Source: Lysobacter sp. A03 | Lineage (GTDB): Bacteria > Pseudomonadota > Gammaproteobacteria > Xanthomonadales > Xanthomonadaceae | Assembly: GCF_000855665.1 (NCBI RefSeq) | Contig: NZ_JXSS01000048.1 | Span: 124,001 to 188,000 of the forward strand | DNA length: 64,000 nucleotides | Direction: 5' to 3' | Shown: one piece after another, positions 1 through 9,425 of the stretch | Layout: the number at the start of each line of letters is the position of its first letter | How positions within the stretch are numbered: position 1 is the stretch's first letter | Position numbers and translations under genes: made by a program | Notes under the pieces: generated by a model | Told to the model about the DNA's origin: nothing | What the model saw: the letters and a program-made list of their open reading frames with translations, nothing else | Database searches by the model: none

Positions 1-3000
1 GGTGAAGTAAATCCATTATTACATCGTATTAACAATTCTATCGATGATAGTGATGTGCAAGAGCGGGTGCGGGACTACGACGTGGTGAGGGCGTCTCGGT
101 TGTTCGACGGCCAGTACTATCTTCAACAGTATCCCGATGTCGCAAAAGCTGCATTGGATCCGCTTGCGCATTATATTGAATGTGGGGCCAATGAAGGAAG
201 AAGAGCTTCTGCCTGGTTCGATACGGCGTACTACCAAAAGGCCTATCCGGATGTCCTAGCGTCCGCTATAAATCCGCTCCGGCATTTTTGCGAATTCGGA
301 TGGGGGGAGCTTCGCAACCCGAGTTCCGCTTTTGATACGGCGTGGTACTGGACCACCCATATGGCACGGAGCGGAGATCGAGGAAACCCGCTCGTTCATT
401 TTGTCGAGACTGGGCTTGCCACGGGCTTGAAGCCGCGTGCTGTGGGTAAATTGAGTCCGCAGGATAAGCAGGAAATGATTTCGATAGCTCAGCAACTGGT
501 AGCCGCAGGTGAGCTGGATATCGAAACGTATCAACTTGCCGGACAGGTGCTGGCCAAGTTGAAATCCTGGCCGGCTGCGGAAACCGCGTTTCGTGAAATT
601 GTCGGATTACAGTGGGATTTTGCCTCCAATCACAGCCGGCTTGGCCATGCACTAGCGCAACAAGGAAAGTGGTGGCAGGTTGTCGAATCGCTATTGGTGG
701 CAACAACACAAGACCCCTCGCGCGCCGACTGGTTTCATAAGTTGGGTGAAGCTCAGGAGAAGATGCACAGGTTTGGCTCTGCGGCCGATGCGTATCAGCG
801 CGCGGCTGATATAGAGCCCGCCAATAGAGAATCGTGGTATCGACTTGGGTACGCGTACGAGAAATCGGGGAGACAGTCGCTTGCCGACAATGCCTATGAA
901 AAGGCGATTAGGCTGAATAGAGACCTCGATGCCGGCAAGTTCGGGGTTGGCGTATTACATCAGGAGCGCGGTTACTGGAAGGATGCTGCGGAGGCGTATC
1001 AGAAGCTGGCAAAGGCGAGACCTTCGGACTCGGGTCTCCGATTTCGCCAGGGAATGGCGCATGATCGATGCTACGAATGGGATAAGGCAATTGGCTGCTA
1101 TGAGAAGGCAATCGCGCTTAGCCCTCGCATCCCGTACTGGCATTACCGCCTCGGCTTCGTTCTCGAGCGAATTGGTAGGATCGAGGCCGCAGCTGATGCA
1201 TATGGGCACGCGATCGAACTAAGCCCCAAGCTCATGTCCTACTGGTGCTATCGACAGGGATATGTCCTCGACATGGCCGGTCAGTATGCCCAAGCGTGTA
1301 AAGCCTATTTCGCGAGTACTCAGGATAGCCAGGAGCCATCTACTGTGTCGCCAGTCTATGAGCAGGGGGACGCATCGGGAGTCAATGCTAGATCGCTAGC
1401 GCCTCGTAGCGAGTACTTCTCGAGGTTTACCCAAGCACTCGAGGAAATCCTAGACGCGGATGGGACATGCGCAGAGACGCACTACGCGCTCGGCGCGCAA
1501 CACGAGCAGGCCGGAAGCTGGGAACTCGCGGCCACGTCCTATGGGAATGCCACGGCGAGGAGCGACAAACATAGACCCAACTGGTATTACAGGCTCGGGA
1601 CAGCGCTCTATCAGGCGGGTAGGGTGAAGGAGGCATGCGCTGCTTTTCGCGAAACACGAGTTTTAAAGCAGCCGTACGGTGTAGACATCTCGGCTTTTCA
1701 GAAGCACGCCGAACAATCGACACTAGCGGCATATCTCGAGTACACTCGGACCTTGCCGATCCAGCGACGTACAATAGTCTACGAGAGCTTCAATGGTGCC
1801 TCCATGGGGAGCAATCCCTACGCAATCTTTATGGAGCTTATCGATCGTCCTGATTTCTCCGGCTGGACCCATGTCTGGGCGCTCAAGGATAAGAACTCGG
1901 TTCCGGCGCACATAAGAGCCCGGCAGAATGTCGTGCTGGTCAGTCGACAGAGCGATCTCTATCGACGCTATTTGGCAACTGCCCAATATCTAATCAACGA
2001 TGTAACGTTCCCGTACTGGTTTGTGCGAAGACCAGAGCAAAGGTATCTTAATACCTGGCACGGTACACCGTTGAAGTGTCTCGGAAAACATATGCCGGGG
2101 GAGTTTCTATCGCACTCAAATATTGCGCGGAACCTGTTGCAGGCGACGCATCTGATCAGCCCAAATAGGCATACCACCAATGTCCTTCTCGAAGGGTACG
2201 ACATCTCCGGAATTTGTAATGCCAAGCTCGCGGAAACGGGCTACCCACGCATTGATCGTATGTTGCAGATGGACGCCGGCTCAAAGGAGCGGCTGAAGCA
2301 GCGTCTTGGCCTGGATGATGGCAGACCAGTCGTCCTCTATGCGCCGACGTGGCGTGGATTGCATGGGGCCCCAGGATTCGACGTTGAGCGTCTGGTAGGA
2401 GATCTGAGTGCGATGGCTCAGCTCCCGTGCCAGCTGGTGTTTCGTGGCCATCAACTGGTCGAGAGCGCAGTTTCAAAGACTGATCTTCCAGCGATTCTCG
2501 CTCCTCAGAATATAGACACAGGTGAGCTGCTTGCGGTTACCGATGTTTTGGTCACGGATTATTCGAGTATTCTCTTTGACTTCCTTCCTGCCGAACGTCC
2601 CATCATCTGTTATGCATATGATGCGGAAGAATACCAGAAAGAACGGGGGCTATATTTCGAGCTTGATGAATTGCCTGGAACCGTTTGCTGTACGACGGAG
2701 AGCCTCGTCGAAGCGCTGGCCCACGAGATCCGTAAGCCAGACGGAAAGAGCGAGCGCTACAAAGCCGCACGAGAGAAGTTTTCTCCTCATGAGGATGGTG
2801 AAGCAACTAACCGCACCATTGAATTCTTCTTCCAAGATAGTACCTCATCTGTTGTCTCGACAGTTGCAGACACTCGATCTTCGATACTGTTCTACGAAGG
2901 GCAATTCATACCGAACGGAATTACTTCGTCTTTCCTCAACTTGATGAAGGAACTATCAATTTCGAATTGTTATCGGGTAGCAATCGCTGCTGATCCGGGA

Positions 3001-4065
3001 TTGATCGCAGCGGACGAGCGACGAAAGGAGAAGTTCTCCCAGTTGCCGGACAACGTTCAGGTTATCGGACGGGTTGGCAGGATGATATTGGATCCCGAGG
3101 AAAGCTGGCTGGTTCGGCGCTTTGGTGCGCTGCATGACGTCGAAGTACCAGAGATGAAAGCTATTCTTGCTGGCGCATATCAGCGAGAATACCTCCGGAT
3201 ATTCTCCGATGCGAAATTTGATGCATTGGTCAACTTCGAAGGGTACAGCTCATTCTGGATGCAAACTTTGGCATTTGCCCCAGCGGGTCCCAGGCGAGTG
3301 AGCTATCTTCATAATGATATGCGTAGCGAGCAGGCGGTCAGGCTCCCATACCTGTCCACGATATTTCCGATTTATCGGAACTACGATGCGTTGGTTTCCG
3401 TGTCGGAGGATATGTCGCGGACGAACTGTGAGAGCTTGTCCGAAAGCGTCGGAATTCCGGCTAATAAGTTTGTTGCGTGCATAAACTCCATTGATGTGGA
3501 ATCTATTCGGAGCCTGGCACTTCAGGAGCCCCCAGAGGAGCTGGAGCGCTGGTTTACCGGGAAGACATTTGTGACGATTGGCCGCATGTCTCCGGAGAAG
3601 GATCATTCAAAGCTGATCGACGCATTTGCCGGAATTCATCGCGAATTCCCCGATGCGCGGCTTTTGATCATAGGTGATGGACCGCTTCGAAACGAGCTTG
3701 AAGTCCAAATAGCATCCATGGGCATGAAGGACGTGGTGTTGTTAGCTGGACAACACAGCAATCCATTTCCAATTCTGAGACGTAGCGACTGCTTCGTGCT
3801 TTCGTCGAATCATGAGGGGCAACCCATGGTTCTGTTGGAAGCAATGGTTCTCGGCAAGCCAATTGTCGCCACGGATATTAGCGGAAACCGTGGTGTTTTG
3901 AAGGATGGACACGGAGTTCTAGTGGATAACAGTAGTGAAGGATTGAGGGAAGGTATGCTCCTATTCATGTGCAATCCCGCCAAAGTGAAGCCCTTCGACG
4001 CAGCGGGGTATCAGGCTGATGCTAGGCGGATGTTCTCGGAAGTTGTTCTGGGTGTGAAGCAATGA
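1..4065 (+). CDS. Multidomain surface-glycan protein: repeats, TPRs, TagF-like glycerophosphotransferase domain, GT4 domain (5' partial)
   Basis: The frame is open from base 1, so the gene probably begins outside the window; the first in-window start-like codon (GTG at 55) has no convincing ribosome site. Domains in order: three copies of a 38-residue FDxxYY..YPDV repeat (nt 103-430); a TPR solenoid (about nt 480-1690); a CDP-glycerol:poly(glycerophosphate) glycerophosphotransferase-like domain (about nt 1765-2830) with the family landmarks HGTPLK, YAPTWR and VTDYSSILFD; and a GT4 GT-B domain (about nt 2875-4060) with IGRMSPEKDH and EGQPMVLLEAM. TagB/TagF enzymes move glycerol phosphate from CDP-glycerol to an acceptor, releasing CMP. 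Here no CDP-glycerol gene is seen, but a CMP-phosphonate pathway lies downstream, so transfer of a phosphonate is a reasonable inference. Probably cytoplasmic; no signal peptide or membrane segment is visible. Base composition is clearly richer in A+T than the housekeeping genes to the right. Domain calls are firm; the substrate is unknown. Confidence 0.85.
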   Translation, partial: GEVNPLLHRINNSIDDSDVQERVRDYDVVRASRLFDGQYYLQQYPDVAKAALDPLAHYIECGANEGRRASAWFDTAYYQKAYPDVLASAINPLRHFCEFGWGELRNPSSAFDTAWYWTTHMARSGDRGNPLVHFVETGLATGLKPRAVGKLSPQDKQEMISIAQQLVAAGELDIETYQLAGQVLAKLKSWPAAETAFREIVGLQWDFASNHSRLGHALAQQGKWWQVVESLLVATTQDPSRADWFHKLGEAQEKMHRFGSAADAYQRAADIEPANRESWYRLGYAYEKSGRQSLADNAYEKAIRLNRDLDAGKFGVGVLHQERGYWKDAAEAYQKLAKARPSDSGLRFRQGMAHDRCYEWDKAIGCYEKAIALSPRIPYWHYRLGFVLERIGRIEAAADAYGHAIELSPKLMSYWCYRQGYVLDMAGQYAQACKAYFASTQDSQEPSTVSPVYEQGDASGVNARSLAPRSEYFSRFTQALEEILDADGTCAETHYALGAQHEQAGSWELAATSYGNATARSDKHRPNWYYRLGTALYQAGRVKEACAAFRETRVLKQPYGVDISAFQKHAEQSTLAAYLEYTRTLPIQRRTIVYESFNGASMGSNPYAIFMELIDRPDFSGWTHVWALKDKNSVPAHIRARQNVVLVSRQSDLYRRYLATAQYLINDVTFPYWFVRRPEQRYLNTWHGTPLKCLGKHMPGEFLSHSNIARNLLQATHLISPNRHTTNVLLEGYDISGICNAKLAETGYPRIDRMLQMDAGSKERLKQRLGLDDGRPVVLYAPTWRGLHGAPGFDVERLVGDLSAMAQLPCQLVFRGHQLVESAVSKTDLPAILAPQNIDTGELLAVTDVLVTDYSSILFDFLPAERPIICYAYDAEEYQKERGLYFELDELPGTVCCTTESLVEALAHEIRKPDGKSERYKAAREKFSPHEDGEATNRTIEFFFQDSTSSVVSTVADTRSSILFYEGQFIPNGITSSFLNLMKELSISNCYRVAIAADPGLIAADERRKEKFSQLPDNVQVIGRVGRMILDPEESWLVRRFGALHDVEVPEMKAILAGAYQREYLRIFSDAKFDALVNFEGYSSFWMQTLAFAPAGPRRVSYLHNDMRSEQAVRLPYLSTIFPIYRNYDALVSVSEDMSRTNCESLSESVGIPANKFVACINSIDVESIRSLALQEPPEELERWFTGKTFVTIGRMSPEKDHSKLIDAFAGIHREFPDARLLIIGDGPLRNELEVQIASMGMKDVVLLAGQHSNPFPILRRSDCFVLSSNHEGQPMVLLEAMVLGKPIVATDISGNRGVLKDGHGVLVDNSSEGLREGMLLFMCNPAKVKPFDAAGYQADARRMFSEVVLGVKQ

Positions 4066-4160
4066 GCATGCTATGCGGCGATTACGGCAGGCTGGTTGCT
4101 AAAATTCCGAGGACTGTTTCGGAAGTGGGGCGTTAGTCCGTTCACGATAGTTGCGCTAAG

Positions 4161-4197
4161 AGATTGGGAGTCTAGTGAAGTAGACTAGCCAAAATCT
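4161..4197. other. Imperfect inverted repeat in the 246-nt gap after the giant glycan gene
   Basis: AGATT..GG..AGTCTA pairs with TAGACT..CC..AATCT around a 6-nt loop (GTGAAG), giving an interrupted stem. No T-run follows, so it is a weak terminator candidate at best and may be chance. The rest of 4066-4311 is A+T-rich and shows no gene. Confidence 0.25.
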
Positions 4198-4311
4198 CGT
4201 CTAAGCACTTCAAAAGAATTGTGTTAACTGATTTCCCGGTTTAATTGTTAGTTATCTCGAGTGGTTCCGGGGCGGCTGGCATTTTAAAAAGTCGATGAAG
4301 GTAACTGAGCG

Positions 4312-6966
4312 ATGTCTAGTAAAACCGTGCTGAATATTAAGACAAAGAATATGACTTGTGGTGAGGTGGATTCATTCCTCAGCACGGTGCCGGATGTTCG
4401 TTTCGTACATATTGATCACGAGGATCTCGTTCCTACAGGAAAGAACCTGATTGAGTTGGCGCGTAGGCACGAGCTTGCGAAGAAACTCGTCGTTTCGCTA
4501 GCTAATCGCGGGTTTATGGCCTATATCTTGCGCGGAACAGTGACGTCATTTGTGCATTACAAGCGCCTCGGGACGATATGGAAAATGGTCACGGAGGGAC
4601 CCTTAGAGGTCGATGAGAACGGCTTGATCTACGGCTTAGAACCGCCTTTGTCCGGCCACCCAGTGAAGCATTTGCTTGTGGTGTTCTCTTCCATGGCGGG
4701 AAAAATATATACCGCCAGCATGAAGAGGCATTTCGAGCAAAATTTCGCATCTGTCCAGAAGTACATTCCTGCAGGCACCGCAGTACTGCGAATTGCCGAT
4801 TTGGGCGGTGTCGTTGGCGGATGGTATATGGACACGTATGGGATTCCAGACAACGAAGCGCACGTTCAGGCTTTGATTGAGCGTGTGGTTTCCAAAGCGG
4901 GAGTAAAAAGCGAGGACGTAGTGTTCTACGGGGTATCTAAGGGCGGTAGCGCCGCGCTTTACCATGGGCTACAAGGTAAGTATCGTGTTGTCGCGGTTGA
5001 TCCAATCCTAGCGGATGATTATTACGTCAACACTTTTCGTGATTCTCATTTCACCGTGGGTGTTTTTCCGAAGGACAAACTGGACAAGTTCAAGGCGCTC
5101 TCGGTAGCGATTGACCCTAAGGGTATTGCGCCGACAGCGATCATTTGCTCAGAGCGATCGCCCCAGTTTCCCTATATAACCAGCGTGCTTGGAAATGAGT
5201 TGAATGACCGCATCGCGTTTTTCAACAGCCAGCACCCGGATATTAAGGTGCATCCGGATGTCAGCCCTAAAACGCTGAATGTTGCCGTAATGGCAATGAA
5301 TATGCTGTTTTACGGTGTGCCCATGCCAACTGGAATTTGCATCGTTGACAATCTCGATGGAGATGGTCGTCGGGCGCACGATATAATTGCGCGGGCGGAA
5401 GCGGCTGGACGGGAGTCCCCTCCCAAAAGCGAGGGGGAAATTAACGCCTGGCGGGTTAAGTTATCTGGTCTACAGGACGAGCTGAAGCCGCTGCTGACAT
5501 CGGCATCCCGCTGCGTTAAAGCTATATGGTGCTCTGCAGTTCTTGCAGAAAAACGAAAGAAGTTTCCTGAGGCGCTGAAGTACTGGGAAGATCTTCTTGC
5601 CTCGATTGATGACGAGGAATTGCCTGCGCTTAATATGGTGAGCAGTGCTTATCGTGTGGATGCGGTTGTCGGGATTGCCCGCCTTTTACGCTTACGAGGT
5701 GATGTTCAGGAAGCAAAAAGGATGATATTCACTGTTGCGGATGATGATCAGGGTGTGATTTCATCTGTAGCAATTGAGCGCAGGCGGATTCTGGATGTCG
5801 AATCGCGTTTGGTGTCGATGGCGCGAGCCAAGAGCATTCGTGATTACGTCAAGACTGGTCGAACGGTAGCTGAGGTTGCGCCCCTTGTCACTGAATGCTT
5901 GCGTGAGGCGGGGGAGCCTTCGCTGTATCAGCATGACGACATAGAAGCCTTGATCCTCAGAGCTTACGAGGCGGCGCTGTCGTTGCCGAAAGCCCAGGCC
6001 ATCGATGGCTTGAGTGCGGATCCGTATGTGAATTATAGAAAGTGCCGAGTAAAAGCTGCCAGCGATGGTGTGGAGAAATTGGTATTCGTATCAGGATTCG
6101 GATGGTCTGGATCAGGAGCCGTAGTTGATCTTCTGCGTGGATACGAGGGTAGTTATTTGGGGGGCTGTGGGCGAGAGTTGGCTTTTTTTGGAGGGACTAG
6201 AGGTTTCCCTTCGCTAACCAGTCTATTTGATGGTATACGGGGAACTGTCGATGCACGCACTTTCATGGAGTTCTTCCTAGGGCCTGCGGTCTTGGGGCTG
6301 TACTTGCCGGAAACTAGAAGTAGTAGTTGGCGTTACAACAGCTTGGTCAGGGCAAACGGGGATGCAAAGAATAGTCGATTTGCGCTGGTTAACGCATGTA
6401 GCGATTTGATCAAAATTGTGAGTGAAGTTCAGGGAGAGAACCCACAGTATGTGAATAACCAGGTGATGGCTGCGTTGGCGTCGTTTGCAGGTAATGCCAT
6501 GCGCGCGCTAGGTCCGAATGGTAGCAGATCCATTATATTCAGCAATGCCATACATTGTTACGATATACGAAACATCGTATTGTTTCCCGATGCGCGCAGT
6601 ATCGTGGTAAGGCGTGATCCGCGCGACCAGTTTGTTGCTCGTTATTACGAGGCGCCGGGGCACGGTGCGTATTCCGCAGATGCGTTTATTCGGCTAAACC
6701 GGCAGCGCCATTATGATTACGCACTTGCGGTAGATGGACTGGGTCTCCGTGACCGGATAATGGAGGTCGACTTCGAGGCGTTCGTTCTGGATGAAGCTAC
6801 ACGCGAGCGTGTCGTTATCGAAGCTTTGGGAAATGATCCCTGTATCGTTAAATCCACTTTCAATCCCGCGCAATCTAAAAAAAATATTGGAATTCATAAA
6901 AGCTTCCCGGACCAATCTGCCATCCGCAAGGTAGAGGAAGCTTTTCCTGAGTACTGCATGAATTAA
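4312..6966 (+). CDS. XcbB/CpsF-like alpha/beta-hydrolase protein with a C-terminal sulfotransferase-like domain
   Basis: 884 residues, no signal peptide. The N-terminal half (about residues 120-340) has an alpha/beta-hydrolase look with a nucleophile-elbow motif GVSKGG at residues 207-212, resembling proteins annotated as XcbB/CpsF capsular polysaccharide biosynthesis proteins, whose exact chemistry is unsettled. A helical middle (about 370-560) resembles a TPR-like spacer. The C-terminus begins with [10 protein letters not shown] at about residue 592, like the PAPS 5'-phosphosulfate loop of sulfotransferases. It later has [10 protein letters not shown] at about 764, like their 3'-phosphate motif. 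A sulfotransferase fold is therefore likely but sulfation is not proven. An AAGG ribosome-site candidate precedes ATG 4312. The gene is low in G+C like its upstream neighbour and ends 20 nt before the PEP mutase gene, suggesting co-transcription. A role in capsule or O-antigen assembly is inferred from context. Confidence 0.7.
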   Translation: MSSKTVLNIKTKNMTCGEVDSFLSTVPDVRFVHIDHEDLVPTGKNLIELARRHELAKKLVVSLANRGFMAYILRGTVTSFVHYKRLGTIWKMVTEGPLEVDENGLIYGLEPPLSGHPVKHLLVVFSSMAGKIYTASMKRHFEQNFASVQKYIPAGTAVLRIADLGGVVGGWYMDTYGIPDNEAHVQALIERVVSKAGVKSEDVVFYGVSKGGSAALYHGLQGKYRVVAVDPILADDYYVNTFRDSHFTVGVFPKDKLDKFKALSVAIDPKGIAPTAIICSERSPQFPYITSVLGNELNDRIAFFNSQHPDIKVHPDVSPKTLNVAVMAMNMLFYGVPMPTGICIVDNLDGDGRRAHDIIARAEAAGRESPPKSEGEINAWRVKLSGLQDELKPLLTSASRCVKAIWCSAVLAEKRKKFPEALKYWEDLLASIDDEELPALNMVSSAYRVDAVVGIARLLRLRGDVQEAKRMIFTVADDDQGVISSVAIERRRILDVESRLVSMARAKSIRDYVKTGRTVAEVAPLVTECLREAGEPSLYQHDDIEALILRAYEAALSLPKAQAIDGLSADPYVNYRKCRVKAASDGVEKLVFVSGFGWSGSGAVVDLLRGYEGSYLGGCGRELAFFGGTRGFPSLTSLFDGIRGTVDARTFMEFFLGPAVLGLYLPETRSSSWRYNSLVRANGDAKNSRFALVNACSDLIKIVSEVQGENPQYVNNQVMAALASFAGNAMRALGPNGSRSIIFSNAIHCYDIRNIVLFPDARSIVVRRDPRDQFVARYYEAPGHGAYSADAFIRLNRQRHYDYALAVDGLGLRDRIMEVDFEAFVLDEATRERVVIEALGNDPCIVKSTFNPAQSKKNIGIHKSFPDQSAIRKVEEAFPEYCMN

Positions 6967-6986
6967 TCATCAGAATGGTGTTTACT

Positions 6987-8288
6987 ATGAGTAGTGTTTA
7001 TATCGGCATGAGCGCCGACCTGATTCACCCCGGTCACCTCAACATCATCCGGAAGGGTGCCGAACTTGGTGAGGTCACAGTGGGCCTGCTGACCGATACG
7101 GCCATCGCAAGCTACAAGCGAGTGCCGTACATGAGCTACGAGCAGCGCCGCGAGGTCGTTACGGCCATAAAAGGCGTGGCAAATGTCGTGCCGCAGACTA
7201 CGCTGGATTACGTGCCCAACCTTCGCGAGCTCAAGCCGGACTATGTGGTTCACGGCGACGATTGGCGTGAGGGCGTGCAACAGAAAACCCGGCAGATGGT
7301 TATCGACGCATTGAAGGAGTGGGGCGGTGAACTGGTCGAAGTTGCCTACACGCCAGGCATTTCCTCCACCGCGTTGAACGCTGCACTGCGCGAGGTGGGT
7401 ACTACGCCAGAAATCCGCCTGAAATCGCTGCGTCGCATGTTGCAGGCCAAGCCGATCGTGCGGCTGCTGGATATCCACAACGGTCTTTCAGGGCTGATCA
7501 TCGAGAATATCCGTATTCAGACCGAAGACGGAAAGGCGAGAGAGTTCGACGGCATGTGGGGAAGCAGCCTCACCGACTCCACGGCGAAGGGCAAGCCGGA
7601 TATCGAGGCGGTTGACGTATCGGCCCGCATGACCACGCTGAATGAGGTACTGGAAGTCACTACCAAGCCCATCGTTTATGACGGCGATACGGGCGGCAAG
7701 ATGGAGCACTTCACCTTCACCGTGCGTACGCTCGAAAGGCTGGGTGTTTCGGCTGTGATCATCGAGGACAAGACTGGCCTGAAGAAGAATTCTCTGCTCG
7801 GCAATGACGTGTCGCAGACCCAGGATTCGATCGAGAACTTCTCCCTCAAGATCAAGGAGGGCAAGCGCGCGCAGGCAACCGACGACTTCATGATCATTGC
7901 CAGGATCGAGAGCCTGATCCTTGGGAAGGGCATCGACGATGCGATGGAACGGGCAAAGGCCTATCTGGCAGCCGGTGCGGACGGCATCATGATCCATAGT
8001 CGTGAGAAGTCGCCGGACGAGGTTCTGGAGTTCTGCACGCGTTACCGTGCGCTCGAGGACAGGAAGACGCTCGTGGCCGTGCCTACCAGCTACAACTCGA
8101 TCACCGAGGAAGAACTGGCCGCCGCGGGCGTAAACATCGTCATCTACGCGAACCATCTCTTGCGGGCCGCCTATCCCGCAATGGTGAAGACGGCGACATC
8201 CATCTTGACCCACCAGCGTTCGGCCGAGGCCGATTCGGACCTCCTTCCCATCAAGGATGTGTTGAAGCTCATCCCCGGAACTACCTGA
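6987..8288 (+). CDS. Bifunctional cytidylyltransferase / phosphoenolpyruvate phosphomutase (Fom1-like)
   Basis: 433 residues from ATG 6987; an in-frame ATG at 6975 would add four residues, but [11 protein letters not shown] fits how the cytidylyltransferase fold begins. Residues 1-135 form a nucleotidyltransferase domain of the TagD type with the CTP-binding HxGH motif at 14-17 (HPGH). Residues from about 150 are PEP mutase, with the hallmark [10 protein letters not shown] at 260-269. PEP mutase makes phosphonopyruvate, the entry step of almost all phosphonate biosynthesis. The same domain order occurs in Fom1 of fosfomycin-producing Streptomyces, where the N-terminal domain cytidylylates 2-hydroxyethylphosphonate. 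The decarboxylase starts one base after the stop codon and the reductase follows, so the trio is a tight operon. PEP mutase function is near certain; the nucleotidylation substrate is inferred. Confidence 0.93.
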   Translation: MSSVYIGMSADLIHPGHLNIIRKGAELGEVTVGLLTDTAIASYKRVPYMSYEQRREVVTAIKGVANVVPQTTLDYVPNLRELKPDYVVHGDDWREGVQQKTRQMVIDALKEWGGELVEVAYTPGISSTALNAALREVGTTPEIRLKSLRRMLQAKPIVRLLDIHNGLSGLIIENIRIQTEDGKAREFDGMWGSSLTDSTAKGKPDIEAVDVSARMTTLNEVLEVTTKPIVYDGDTGGKMEHFTFTVRTLERLGVSAVIIEDKTGLKKNSLLGNDVSQTQDSIENFSLKIKEGKRAQATDDFMIIARIESLILGKGIDDAMERAKAYLAAGADGIMIHSREKSPDEVLEFCTRYRALEDRKTLVAVPTSYNSITEEELAAAGVNIVIYANHLLRAAYPAMVKTATSILTHQRSAEADSDLLPIKDVLKLIPGTT

Positions 8289-8289
8289 C

Positions 8290-9420
8290 ATGATCGAATC
8301 TAAGGCATTACTGGACGCACTCCAGCTACGGGGCATTGGCCTCTACACCGGCGTCCCGGACTCTCTGCTGAGCAGTTTTTGCGCTTACGTGGATGACCAT
8401 GCAGAAGCGGGGCGGCACATTATCGCCGCCAACGAAGGCAATGCGGTCGCGATCGCTTGCGGCCATCATATGGCGACGGGCCAGACCAGCCTCGTTTATC
8501 TGCAGAATTCGGGCCTTGGCAACATGATCAATCCGCTCACATCGCTGGCCGACGCGGAGGTCTATCGTATCCCGATGCTTCTGGTGATCGGCTGGCGAGG
8601 CGAGCCCGGCGTCCACGACGAGCCTCAGCACGTGAAGCAGGGAAGGATCACGAAGGGGCAGCTCGATCTCCTCGAGATTCCTTATGTCGAGCTGGACGCA
8701 TCGTCCGACGTCGAGCAGGTGGTGCAGACTGCATTCGATGCCATCTCCCGCGAGGGTTCGCCCGCCGCAATCCTGGTGCACAAGGGCGCATTCGTGCCGT
8801 ACAAGACCCGGCGAAAGCTGGATGCCCTGTCATCCATGGCGCGCGAAGAGGCGCTCGGGCACCTGTTTGACGTGATGGGGGCGGACGATTTGGTGGTATC
8901 TACTACGGGCAAGACCTCGCGCGAAGTCTTCGAACTGCGCTCGGCGCGTTCGGAGCCGCAGGGGGACTTCCTGACCGTCGGCGGCATGGGTCATACCGCC
9001 TCCATTGCACTTGGGGTGGCCAAGGGAGCGCCTAGCCGTCGTGTTGTCTGCATTGACGGTGACGGATCGGCGTTGATGCACATGGGGGCGATGGCCATCA
9101 TCGGCCAGGAGAAGCCGGTAAACTTGGTCCACGTTCTACTCAACAACGGCGCGCATGAGTCGGTTGGCGGCCAACCAACGGTCGGCGGCCGGATCGATTT
9201 TGGCGGTATCGCCAAGGCGTGTGGCTATGAGGCTTACCATCTTGCCGCAAGTCCCGAGGATATCGCTCGCGAGTGGGCTGGCATGGCCGATGTACAAGGA
9301 CCTGTCTTGCTGGAGGTTCGCATCACGATCGGTTCGCGGAGCGACCTAGGGCGTCCGACCAGCACCCCGGAGCAGAACAAGCAGTCCTTCATGGCCAAAG
9401 CATCACGAGTCGAGGAGTAA
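8290..9420 (+). CDS. Phosphonopyruvate decarboxylase (ThDP-dependent, Fom2/AepY-like)
   Basis: 376 residues. A ThDP-dependent decarboxylase with the pyrimidine-domain activating glutamate at residue 49 (AANEGNA) and the pyrophosphate-binding motif GDGS at 257-260, closed by NN about 26 residues later (LLNNGAH). It converts phosphonopyruvate to phosphonoacetaldehyde plus CO2. That irreversible step pulls the unfavourable PEP mutase equilibrium forward, which is why the two genes are usually neighbours. Sulfopyruvate decarboxylases are the closest alternative, but the preceding PEP mutase decides the call. Translation is probably coupled to the mutase gene, because only one base separates stop and start. 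The length is normal for a single-chain family member. Cytoplasmic. Confidence 0.93.
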   Translation: MIESKALLDALQLRGIGLYTGVPDSLLSSFCAYVDDHAEAGRHIIAANEGNAVAIACGHHMATGQTSLVYLQNSGLGNMINPLTSLADAEVYRIPMLLVIGWRGEPGVHDEPQHVKQGRITKGQLDLLEIPYVELDASSDVEQVVQTAFDAISREGSPAAILVHKGAFVPYKTRRKLDALSSMAREEALGHLFDVMGADDLVVSTTGKTSREVFELRSARSEPQGDFLTVGGMGHTASIALGVAKGAPSRRVVCIDGDGSALMHMGAMAIIGQEKPVNLVHVLLNNGAHESVGGQPTVGGRIDFGGIAKACGYEAYHLAASPEDIAREWAGMADVQGPVLLEVRITIGSRSDLGRPTSTPEQNKQSFMAKASRVEE

Positions 9421-9425
9421 GTTAG

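Noticed and set aside
1765-2830. Gram-positive teichoic acid polymerase
   Set aside because: The TagF-like domain is real, but the genome is clearly Gram-negative (Tol-Pal, MCE system), so teichoic acid is not a credible product.
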